Part shown: in pieces, positions 55,870 to 64,000 of the stretch | Layout: each line of letters opens with the position of its first letter | How positions within the stretch are numbered: position 1 is the first letter of the stretch | DNA from: Avena insularis | Taxonomy: Eukaryota > Streptophyta > Magnoliopsida > Poales > Poaceae | Length of the DNA: 64,000 bases | Direction of reading: 5' to 3' | NCBI GenBank assembly: GCA_023614405.1 | Contig: CM042684.1 | Location: forward strand, 210,957,090 to 211,021,089 | The notes under the pieces: generated by a model | Databases searched by the model: none | Seen by the model: the letters and a program-made list of their open reading frames with translations, nothing else | Told to the model about the DNA's origin: nothing | Position numbers and translations under genes: made by a program

Positions 55870-56830
55870 ATCTTCCATCTCTATCTCCCTCTTTGGCTTG
55901 GTCTAGTTTGGTCTTGCAAAATCCACCACCACCCCTCTATCCCTCTCTTCTTCCACTCTTTTCTCGATGATCTTGTTTGAGTTTGCTCAACCCTCACACC
56001 TCTTCCACCTCTCTTGTATGATCTAGCTAGATGCATGAAAGTAGCTAAACCCTAACCACCCTACCTCATCTCTCTCTCAAAGCCCTAAGACCTCACCTCT
56101 CCTCTCTCTAACCCGAGCCACCACCACCATGACCTACCACTTCTACCTTCCCTCTCTCACTTCCTCTCTCGCCAAATAGGGCTCCCACTGCCACCCCTGC
56201 CACCTAGCTACCATCCAACCCTACCCCAACCCTAGTACAAAACCCTAGCCTGAGCTCTCCTCCAACCCTAGCTCCAACCCGAGCCCACTCCCTCTCTCTA
56301 GCTCTCTCTCGCCACCCTAGACTCCACCACCTCTCCTTCCTTCCCCGGGCCACCAGCCGCCACCTCCCTCACCCTGCCTCCTGAGCTCACTCGAGACTGA
56401 AAGACGTGAGGAGGAGAAGGAAAAGTGGCACCCGAGCCACCTTTCCATCTACTCCCGCCCCACACGCCATCTCCCTCTCCTCCTTTCTTTTTCTCCCCTT
56501 CCCCACGACACCTCCTCAGATCTCTCAGATCTCCCAGCCGCCCTCTCTCCCTCGCTTTCCTCACCACCGTTTACCCTAACGCCGCCACCGCCCGCCCACC
56601 GACGCTTTCTCCGATCCAGTTCGACGAGCGCGACGTGGAGGTGGTCTGAAGGACGAGGAGGTCCTCCGCTCGACCAAGACTCGTCGCGGAGGAGGAGAAG
56701 GACCACTGTTCACCGATGAGCCGACGCTAAACCCTAACTCCGGTCCGTCATTCTTGCTGCTTCTCGCCCCGACACGATCCGACCTTACCGACGACTCCCG
56801 TGAGCGCCTCGACCTTTTGACATGCTACCT
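55870..56830 (+). other. CT-rich then GC-rich tract in 5' LTR
   Basis: Runs of CTCTCTC, CCACCACC and CCCTCTC fill 55,870-56,330. A strongly GC-rich stretch with CGCC, CGACG and GGAGGAGG follows to about 56,830. The start of this tract is repeated in the 3' LTR near 63,820-64,000, so it belongs to the element. Such tracts are common in downstream promoter and leader parts of grass gypsy LTRs. Short open frames here (for example a proline-rich one at 56,425-56,649) are best explained by composition. Confidence 0.55.
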
Positions 56831-57820
56831 TGCTATCATCGATTAGATCCGTCGGCCTTTCGTTGGTTAACGTCAAGGCTGTCGCTGGGCTTCGCTCGGG
56901 TTGGCTCGCGACCGGAGATAAATTTCTATATCTAGTCATGCGGCTTCTCCGACACTAACCTCATAGTTAGTCAGAAGTGAGAGGCTGGGCCATTGGGTAA
57001 GGCTGCCATGTCAATACAGAGATCGAGTCCGTGGTCACGCTTTTTTCGTACTATCACACAAGGTTTTGGCCAAGCTTGCTTGTACGAGAGGAATGAAGAC
57101 GGCGCTTCAGAAGCAAGCACTTCTTGCCGCTTTTCAAACGCTTAACTAAGGCTTCCTAGAGAGAGGGGATCCACTTAGTCAGCTTCGCCGCGGGTTTTCT
57201 CCGTAAAAACCCCTCGGCTCTTTTAATCTCAACTCAAGCTGACTCTAATTGGATCCCATCTCGCTGCCTCTCAGACGTTTCGGGTGTATGGCCATTGACA
57301 TGTGGACCTGTAGCCACAGAGCTACACGGGTCCCACGACTCTGGGTCTCAGATAGGCTAAAGAAGCACAACTCACAGTGAGGGAAGTCCATCATACATTG
57401 CTTAGTCTGTACTAGACTGGCTTTGACCACCTGCATATTCGCTAGCACTGGGTGGGTGACAAAGTATTTTTCTGTTTTTCTGCTTTTGATTTAAATTTCC
57501 GTAAAATGTTTTAAATTCAAATTCAAATCAGATTTAAATAACTTCAAATATAAATCCAAATAATACAAACAATATATGTTTTGAAATCAGAAAATGTGAG
57601 GAATTCAAATATGGCCTTTCTTCAAAAATATATTTTGTAACACTTTAAATTCCAAGTTGATTAAAAATTACAATAAAAATGCCCTTTGCCTTAAATAATT
57701 AATAACTTTAGTTTTATAACTCCAAACTTGACAAATAATATGTCTAAAAATGATTAGCCTCCTGACGAGACCTTTCTGTTTATGCATTCTCTTGTTCTGC
57801 TTTTGCAGCATGCACTTTCA

Positions 57821-57828
57821 TATAAATA
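57821..57828 (+). promoter_or_regulatory. Possible TATA box in LTR (downstream candidate)
   Basis: TATAAATA within TTTCATATAAATATAAAG follows an AT-rich stretch. It is a good textbook match, but AT-rich sequence produces such matches often and the 3' LTR does not reach this point in the window, so conservation cannot be judged. Confidence 0.2.
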
Positions 57829-59922
57829 TAAAGTGTATAAGCAACTTATTTGAGTATAAAATATGATTAAAACTCAATAAATGTTTATTTCTTGTATTCT
57901 ACACCTCACCCATGCCATGCTACTTTTTAATGCCATGCAAAGTGTGCATCATTCATCATGGCATGATTGTTTGCTTGTCACATTGTATTCATATGCTTGT
58001 GCACTTTATTTATGTTGGTCTTTGTTTGTTTGGTTCTTTTCTTCTAATGTCAGACACGAAAGGTGGATTTATCAAGAGAAACTGTGAGCACTACTCCAGA
58101 TCCTTCTCTCGCTTCAATCGAATTCACAGCAAGCACTACCTACATGATCGGGTGCATACATATAGTACCTATTGCCTCTATCTTATTCTTGCATCATTGA
58201 GTCGCGATTGCATAAAACTGAATCCTGGGCATCAAGATACTTTGATGCAGCCTTTACATTTAAACCCCACCGCTTGTTCTCCATCCCATGAGCCATTACT
58301 ACAGAGTTGTTTGAGCCATGCAAGTGCGTCGTGAGAACAGCATGTAGGGTATGTGAGTGTTCCGATGGATAACGAGGTACTCTAAACAAGTTAACCCTAA
58401 TAGTAATGGGATAACTAATGAAAGTGGCACCGTGAGCAATGTCTCAAGTATTTGGTTTTTTCATGCTCAGCTTGTGTCCTGAGGGACCCTCGAGTACTTG
58501 ATTCCCTCAAGCCTTTTGAATATTCACATGATCCACATCCGGAGGCCTATGGACCTCTCTGAGCTGTAGCTTGATCTATTCTTATTTCTTGGGGCCACAA
58601 AGTAGTTTGGGATTTATTACTATCCTTGGGATTTTATGCCATGCTTTACTACTTTATTTAAGATCAGTGCGAGGAATGCACCTGCATCAGTTTAGGAAAG
58701 CGAGAGTTTTCATGCAGATCGACAAGCCCACCACACTTTTCGGTTCCAATGCCTTACAACCAACCGATGCAAACCTGAGTCCGCTTTCAGTAGTCATGGC
58801 TAACTTGCTATGTCAGTGGTAGTTTAATGGGGGTGGCCCCTCAAATAATTCTGAATCCTATGATCGCTTTGTCGTGGAATCGCTTCGTTGGGTTTTGATT
58901 TGGTTTTTCCGAGGTCGATCGAGGTGTGTTGTTATTTCAGCAATTTCTCGCATAGTAAATCTTCAAAGCCGTGTCCGCGGTTATGGATTTATACCACTTT
59001 AGCACAATTGAATCATAGACAAGCATAACTCAAAGTACCGCTTTTTAATTTGACTAAGTACTCGACTAGTAATAGTGCAACATTCATGGAATGACAAATA
59101 AACCGCCAATCGGATGGGGGTTGTTCATTCGGCTTCCTCGCTGGTGTTTATGAGGAGGATGGATCTGCTATGGTATTGCTATAACTCATGGTTGTTGACA
59201 TCTACTTGACATCCGCTTCATCTCGTGGTTAGCTGATGGTTAGCTTAGTAGCATCTATAGAATTGATAGGTATTATCTTTTGCGCAATTGCGCCACAATT
59301 CGGTGTTGTGTCAGGTCCCTTTAGAGGTATAAAGACTTGCTCGAGACAATCCCTTAGGTCTCACATGATAAATTGTTTGATTCAGATGAATGTGTAAATC
59401 GCAAGATGGATATCATGGAGGAGATTTTATGTGGGTAACCCATCATTCGTGTAGAGATTCCGGAACGGGATCCGTGAGATCTGTGGGGATGATGTTTATT
59501 TATGGGCGATCTTATGCCGTATTTGCTTTTATCCGCATCAGATCTTGTTTTCTGCCTGCCTGACACTGTGATGTTTGATGTATGAGGAGATATCCTAAAC
59601 TATTATATCTATCTGAGAATATTTGGTCTCATTGGCCAGCATGGCTGGTAACATTGGCTTTTTAGATGGAATGGCTCCGTGAACTATTAGTATGGTGGCT
59701 TCGCATACATAAATTTCATTTGTGTATGAAGATCCCTTCGTCATCATTGACACGCCACTGCTCTTGTCCCATGTTTGAAATGGTTAGGACGGGTCACTGA
59801 AGGTCTACTTGTAGCAGAAAGTGGGCATTTTGGGTCTCCAATTGCATTTCATTTTGAACTATTTCCTGGTCATTCAGTGCTCAGAACTCAGGAGCCGTAA
59901 TTCACCGAGGTAGTTACAGCAC

Positions 59923-59937
59923 TGGTATCAGGAGCCA
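59923..59937 (+). other. Primer-binding site, initiator tRNA-Met type
   Basis: TGGTATCAGGAGCCA lies four bases after the LTR terminal CA. TGGTATCA is the standard plant retrotransposon match to the 3' end of initiator methionine tRNA, and AGAGCC is the usual continuation. Here the extra G in CAGGAGCC is a one-base difference. It marks where minus-strand DNA synthesis would begin and fixes the end of the 5' LTR. Confidence 0.8.
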
Positions 59938-60519
59938 TCCCATTCCACTGTATCTCATGTTAAATGGTCGTTTGTCAGGGCCTTTAGCAAATATTTTTGG
60001 TGAAGCTATGGCGTACTAGGAAAAAAACAAAACGCTTTGAGAGTAGGATCTGCCCACTTTTCTTCTTACTCCAACCACCCACCCTTTTCTCTCGGGTGTA
60101 AGGAAGTAACGCTTTTCAATCCTCTTCTTAAAAATTCAAACTAGGATTCACGTGTTCTGCTCGTGAAAATTACAGAGAAGGTGTGTGTGAGTAATTCCTT
60201 GTCTATCTCATGTATCCAATTTGTTATCACAATCTGCTTTTGGTTATCAATCGCTGGTACATTCCATACCGACATGCTTTTGAAAACCAGCACATCTACC
60301 TTTAGACTCTTGTTAACCCAAAAGCCATCTTCTTAAGGGTGTCCTTCCTTCTAGCAACCCACATTCTGTGTAAGCATCTCATATTAATCTCTACTGATAA
60401 GTGTTTTATGATCTATTGGTATTTTAATGCCAAAAATGCGGAATTTTTTTTTTCTTTGATACATTCGTGTTTCCACTACTCCTTCACCGCGGTGTGAAAC
60501 ATTATCTATCTCCTTTATC
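59938..60519 (+). other. Leader and gag-equivalent region, no recognisable gene
   Basis: In an intact element gag would begin here. Only about 580 bases separate the primer-binding site from the protease trace, against roughly a kilobase or more for a full gag. No zinc-knuckle Cys/His pattern or long frame is seen. Most of gag appears deleted or decayed beyond recognition. Confidence 0.5.
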
Positions 60520-60690
60520 ATGATGTCCATAACTCATTCTTTGTCACCGCGCTAAAACTCCAGGGAGTTTCATTCCATCTCCAATTTTCTTGGGCTAATT
60601 ATATAGCATGTGTTTCATCCGATGTCGGTGATTGTAATTTGTTCTTGTGATAGCTATATGATTACTTATCATGAGTGGAATATGGAAATG
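60520..60690 (+). pseudogene. Protease remnant of gypsy pol
   Basis: Two spaced traces fit the retropepsin region of chromoviruses. AACTCATTCTTTGTCACC (60,531-60,548) resembles the segment just after the catalytic Asp. TATATGATTACTTATCATG (from 60,655) with the following AGTGG resembles the downstream segment near the domain end. No frame joins them and the catalytic Asp codon is not evident. Its identity rests mostly on position before the reverse transcriptase trace. Confidence 0.35.
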
Positions 60691-60999
60691 CTATCAACAC
60701 TATCCTCCAAATGGTGACGGTTAAGTATCTCATGTGATTTTTGAGTACAACAGGATCATATCTATGCATATTCAAGCATCTTTGGCAATCCGGAGTTTCC
60801 AAGGCACTACGTGGTCTATCATCTGTTTATCATGCTGCACATCTTTTTTCAACCCCTATATTCCGCAGACAATTTCCTCGGATACGAGGGAATTGCACCT
60901 TTTCGGCTTCCGATAGCTTTCTTGCTTAAGGTATGAGCAATCATCGCTTTCTTTATCCAAGATCTCTTTATCTTTGTAATCAAGCATCCAATCAACAAT

Positions 61000-61520
61000 G
61001 TGAACCAGTGATGTTCTCTTTTTCTTCAAGGACCAGATAATCTATTCTTCCAAAGATGTACTTCCTTCAATACGTAACTATGCGGTTTTTAATATTGATC
61101 TTTCTAAGAGCGTTGAGCCCAAAGTGTTTCTGCATTTGTTCGCTTCTTTTTCCGCCTCGAACTTGATATTCTAGGAATATCCTGTTAATCCATGGTGGTA
61201 TATGTTGATAATATGTTCGCCATTCATATCAATGGAAGGACATGAAGATCATCTGTCTTCTTTCTCTCAAGCTTCGCGGAGCACTTCCCCGTGGTGCAAA
61301 GTCACAAAGTGAGAATTTCGACTTCTTTGAAGTCACCTCATTCCAAGCACGCCTTCTTCGCTAAATAGATCGACCTTCAACTCGAATCAAGAAGTCCATT
61401 TGTTAATTCCATCTTCCATCTTCAATCAACCTGAGTTTTCTGGTTGGTGTTAACATCGCTGCGTTGCCCGCTAAAGATCTTCTCAAGACTGCTAAATCTC
61501 TCTATCATTTCAAGAAGAAC
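61000..61520 (+). pseudogene. Reverse transcriptase remnant of gypsy pol
   Basis: The clearest trace is the catalytic palm motif. In the frame of GTGGTATATGTTGATAAT (61,195-61,212) the residues are V-V-Y-V-D-N, where an active enzyme has two Asp after the third variable residue. The second catalytic Asp is therefore Asn. Downstream, ATGGAAGGACATGAAGATC (61,233-61,251) and CAAGCTTCGCGGAGCAC (61,269-61,285) follow the usual order of the thumb-side segment, and 61,436-61,520 resembles the reverse transcriptase to RNase H junction. Stops (TGA soon after the motif) and frameshifts destroy the gene. An active protein is impossible. Confidence 0.55.
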
Positions 61521-61699
61521 ATCGGAGTTCTTTCACCTCTATCTCGTTAAGTAATCTCTTGAAACCTCCTCGTTTCTATCGCTTCATTCTCAATCCATCG
61601 GAGGCTATAGTTAATGAAGACCTTTGGCTACAGATCTTGTATTCTTTCCTGCTCATGGTGCTATCTTTTCTCTATCGTGGAATCTTGCAATTAAGTTCT

Positions 61700-61790
61700 C
61701 CGTGATCTTCCTTCATATCTTCGTGGTTTGGCACTTCGTATATGACGACAACATCATCATCTTTATCTATCTATGAACTGTGAATCGCTT
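61700..61790 (+). pseudogene. RNase H remnant of gypsy pol
   Basis: GTGGTTTGGCACTTCGTATA (61,723-61,742) followed by TGACGACAACATCATCATC (61,743-61,761) and TTTATC resembles the RNase H segment leading to a catalytic Asp in plant gypsy elements. Several codons are missing between the two parts. It sits between the reverse transcriptase and integrase traces, as expected. By-eye similarity only. Confidence 0.35.
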
Positions 61791-62224
61791 TGATCTATCC
61801 TTGTTTTCTGGAATCGGAAAGTTCCATGAGTTATCGCTTAAAACCTTCAGTACTGCTTCTCAGAAGTTGTTGCATGGTTTTCTTATTCTATGTGCAAAGG
61901 AGTAATGCTTGAGCAAGTGGATGGAGTAGCTACCATACCACAATACATTTTATCATTCGCTTTGTACATTGAATTGGTGAATTAATGTGATTTCACTCAT
62001 TCTACTAAGTTAGAAGTGGCCTCCTTTTATCCCCCTGGATAATTTATGTTCGGCGTCTTGTTTTTCCGGAGTGCTCTCAAGAAAGTAATCAATAATCTCT
62101 TGTTGGTGGTCCTGCTCTATCTCAGAGGGAGCAAAATCTTTCAATCATCCTGTGGAACAAACGCAAACTCTTTTCTGACCTGTTTTCTAGTACGGCATTG
62201 GACATCCTCAAACAAGATGATAGG

Positions 62225-62300
62225 AAACTATCCCTCTCTTTGTTCCATCAATTTTTTCTGGTGGTAAAGCCAATTATGGTTGAGGCCATCAGCTACAATC
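62225..62300 (+). pseudogene. RNase H to integrase linker remnant
   Basis: GGTGGTAAAGCCAATTATGG (62,260-62,279) followed by GAGGCCATCAGCTAC matches the conserved G-K-A-N segment and the residues after it at the end of RNase H in gypsy pol, with a small frameshift between the halves. It falls about 0.5 kb after the RNase H trace. Confidence 0.45.
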
Positions 62301-62559
62301 TATTACAAGTTAGCCTCAAGGCTAAAGAAAGCAATAAGTATCTCTACAATAAACTCCAGATCCTCCATATTTCTTCGCTTTCTTTGATTCCACCTGATCC
62401 GCTTCACATCCAGCCTCTAGAAGTTATATCCGCTAATTCCTCAATTGCGATCCTTTGGTTCTTACCACAAGCAATAAGAATTCCAGAACTGACGATGTTC
62501 TGACTAAATCTTCTGTTGATATCAAGGACCTCTATTGTTTGAAGGCATATTGTTTCCTA

Positions 62560-62770
62560 ACTTTATTTCAAACCGAGAGAGAAGATATGATGCTATTGTC
62601 ATAGTGGTTCAAACCTTCTAATCTAGCTTCTTTTTTCCAAGTACAGATAAAGATTCATCCTCTCTCGTATCAGTAAATCTTAATCATAACGGTGTGGTTT
62701 TATTTATTCATGATACATCATCTTGTCTTTTCTTTCACAAGTGGTTATATTCTTTATCATGTTTCTTCAG
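62560..62770 (+). pseudogene. Integrase core remnant of gypsy pol
   Basis: From 62,583 the frame reads R-Y-D-A-I-V-I-V-V-Q-T-F then stop. This corresponds to the strand carrying the first catalytic Asp of integrase; the Asp position here is Gln. The sequence to about 62,770 keeps traces of the next stretch with stops and frameshifts. Catalysis would be lost. The identity is inferred from the hydrophobic strand pattern and from order within pol. Confidence 0.5.
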
Positions 62771-62879
62771 AAACCGAGCTATGCCCATCCTATCCTTCTC
62801 TTGTCTCACGACAATACTTCAACTCTTCAACTCAAGCTATTTTCAAGCAAAAACGCAAGATTGCAACAAAGTCTAGCAA

Positions 62880-62960
62880 GTTTTGCAAGGTGTAGTGGTC
62901 GCAACATCTGCTGTTCATCAATCTTGGAGCTTGAGGGTCACCGCGTTCAACATCCGCCTC
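62880..62960 (+). pseudogene. Chromodomain remnant at the end of pol
   Basis: AAGGTGTAGTGGTCGCAACA (62,888-62,907) followed by TCTTGGAGCTTGAGGG (62,921-62,936) resembles the K-V-x-W and aromatic/acidic positions of the C-terminal chromodomain carried by chromovirus integrases. A stop replaces one codon (TAG before TGG). The final ~60 bases before the polypurine tract also resemble the end of pol in Tekay/Del-type elements. This is the main reason for the chromovirus assignment. Confidence 0.45.
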
Positions 62961-63012
62961 TCCTTGTGTTGTTTTCTTTTTCCTAGGAACTTGTGTATGA
63001 GATTCCTGTTTA

Positions 63013-63022
63013 GTGGGGAGAG
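63013..63022 (+). other. Polypurine tract
   Basis: GTGGGGAGAG lies directly before the 3' LTR start (TTGTAAAG; TG at 63,024). A purine tract at this point primes plus-strand synthesis in LTR retrotransposons, and TGGGGAGAG is a typical form in plant gypsy elements. Confidence 0.8.
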
Positions 63023-63023
63023 T

Positions 63024-64000
63024 TGTAAAGTATCCCAATTGTCTAACAATTGCAATGCTACTAGCCTAGTCTAGAGCATATGCTACCTCCTACATATAAT
63101 TGTTGCATCATAAACATATCATGCTCATGCTCATCATGCCAATTTTTGCATTTGAGCATCATATAAACCTTTTATTTGGTTCTTATCTCATGCATTGTAA
63201 ATTGTATTTGGCCTCTCGATATTGTATTTGTTTATTGATATATTGTTTAATGCCCAAGTTGAAGTTGGGGCATATCTTTTATTCAACTCCATCACCTTTT
63301 CTCCTGGCTACCACCTTTATAATTCCACCATTCTATATGTGAGCTTGGTCAGACTTATTTGGTTTTTACGGCCTCTAGCTCATGTGGGTTGGAATGGATC
63401 CAATTCTATCTCCAAGCATGCTCTCATATATGCACCATATTGTTTCCACGTTATTGGTTTATGGGGAGCCACATGGCCACCTTTGCATGCCCTTGTGAGT
63501 GGACTCTTTTCCTAGTTTTCCATGGGTTGTTTGGGGTTATTATCATGTTGGATATTTTTTAGTTTAAATACCTAGTGGGCATACATCAGTAAGTCCTATT
63601 TCTATTCAAATATGGTCATCTCCATCTACTCCACATGGGCATCCTTTTTAATTCTTTTTGCTTGGCTTATTCCAATTTGGGAATGATATCAATAATGTTA
63701 TTATTATTGTTCCTGCTAAGAATATATGGCAGTATTAAATATTTGTACGGGCCATGCAAGTATCACCACATTCGTCTTTTGGATTTTATTTGAATTCTTG
63801 AGCGGATCATCTTCCCATCTCTATCTCCCTCTCCTTTAGTTTGGTCTTAGTTTGGTCTTGCAAAAATCACACCACCACCCCCATCCCTCTCTCTTCCACT
63901 CTTTTTCCGATGATCTTGTTTGAGTTTGCTCAACTTTACACTTTCTTCCACTTCTTGTATGATCTTAGCTAGATGCATGTAAGTAGCTAAACCCCTAACC
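63024..64000 (+). repeat. 3' LTR, first ~977 bases (cut by window)
   Basis: Collinear with 55,082-56,058: both carry CCCAATTGTCTAACAATTGC, later CAAGTATCACCACATTC, and both reach the AGTAGCTAAACCC stretch. Differences are numerous and many are one- to four-base insertions or deletions, for example TTTTTACGGCCTCTAGC against TTTTTACTCTAGC, and CTCCTGGCTACC against CTCTGTCACC. The copies diverged after insertion, or one was read with errors. Confidence 0.9.

Larger units (their letters stand above)
55082..59918 (+). repeat. 5' LTR, about 4.84 kb
   Basis: Starts TGTAGCATCCCAATTG, matched by TGTAAAGTATCCCAATTG at 63,024, and ends GTTACA four bases before a tRNA-iMet-type primer-binding site. The end is set from that site because the other LTR is cut by the window. 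Only the first ~977 bases can be confirmed by comparison with the 3' copy. It is AT-rich at both ends with a CT- and GC-rich middle (about 55,870-56,830). The length is large for an LTR, and a nested insertion in the unpaired part (56,059-59,918) cannot be excluded. No gene is seen inside. Confidence 0.75.
55082..64000 (+). mobile_element. Decayed Ty3/gypsy chromovirus-like LTR retrotransposon (right end outside window)
   Basis: The element has the full order LTR, primer-binding site, internal domain, polypurine tract, LTR, all on the plus strand. The first ~977 bases of the left LTR are repeated from 63,024 to the window end. Remnants of protease, reverse transcriptase, RNase H, integrase and a chromodomain occur in that order, typical of Ty3/gypsy chromoviruses. 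The internal domain is only about 3.1 kb, shorter than a complete gag-pol, and is full of stops and indels, so the element is non-autonomous. If both LTRs are equally long, the right end should fall near 67.86 kb in window coordinates. The exact family was not identified. Confidence 0.85.

Noticed and set aside
56041..56060. Telomere-like CTAAACCCTAACC motif (also 56,727 and 63,986)
   Set aside because: Single or near-single copies, not tandem telomere repeats, and the first is part of the LTR present in both copies.
56425..56649. Proline/serine-rich open frame on the plus strand and basic frames opposite
   Set aside because: It lies in the CT/GC-rich tract of the 5' LTR, and low-complexity composition explains it. 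No gene structure is visible.
57912..58334. 140-codon open frame
   Set aside because: Sits inside the LTR and shows no domain; its length is within chance for this region and there is no supporting motif.
55082..64000. Classification as a LARD with a non-coding core
   Set aside because: First considered because no long frames exist and the LTRs are long. The ordered traces of pol domains, including a chromodomain-like end, argue for a decayed coding element. Kept as the alternative.

Overview
The window reads as plant nuclear DNA, most likely a grass with a large repeat-rich genome. The evidence is a satellite array of about 55 kb next to a Ty3/gypsy LTR retrotransposon whose long LTRs have a grass-like composition. 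No cellular protein-coding gene, tRNA or rRNA was found. Every long open frame in bases 1-55,081 is a by-product of the repeat.

Bases 1-55,081 are one tandem satellite array. The monomer occurs in two linked forms. The 49-bp form has GCATATGTGTG and usually ends TTTTCCTAAACCACA; the 47-bp form has GCATGTGTG and usually ends TTTTCATAAACCACA. They tend to alternate, giving a 96-bp dimer. The first ~1.1 kb is a divergent edge variant. From about 1.1 to 28.3 kb the array is irregular, with long-range duplications offset by about 2.87, 2.36, 5.74 and 1.49 kb. From 28.3 kb to the end it also carries nine copies (eight complete, one cut) of a ~235-bp non-monomeric spacer. Bases 36.5-44.1 kb hold about three copies of a ~2.5-kb higher-order unit without spacers. 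Bases 44.3-53.3 kb hold three copies of a 3.01-kb unit, each with one spacer.

The spacer is the most unusual object here. It has two ~60-bp direct modules, a central 9-bp inverted repeat, and stretches that read as the satellite in reverse orientation. At its right border, the inverted piece and the resuming satellite make a perfect 12-bp inverted repeat in five of the eight complete copies.

At 55,082 an LTR retrotransposon interrupts the ninth spacer. Its 5' LTR is about 4.84 kb (55,082-59,918). A tRNA-iMet-type primer-binding site lies at 59,923, followed by a 3.1-kb internal domain, a purine-rich tract at 63,013 and the first 977 bp of the 3' LTR up to the window edge. The internal domain has no intact gene. 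By eye it keeps decayed traces of protease, reverse transcriptase, RNase H, integrase and a chromodomain in the normal order, which suggests a dead chromovirus (Tekay/Del-like) element. All similarity statements are from reading alone; no alignment or database search was run.
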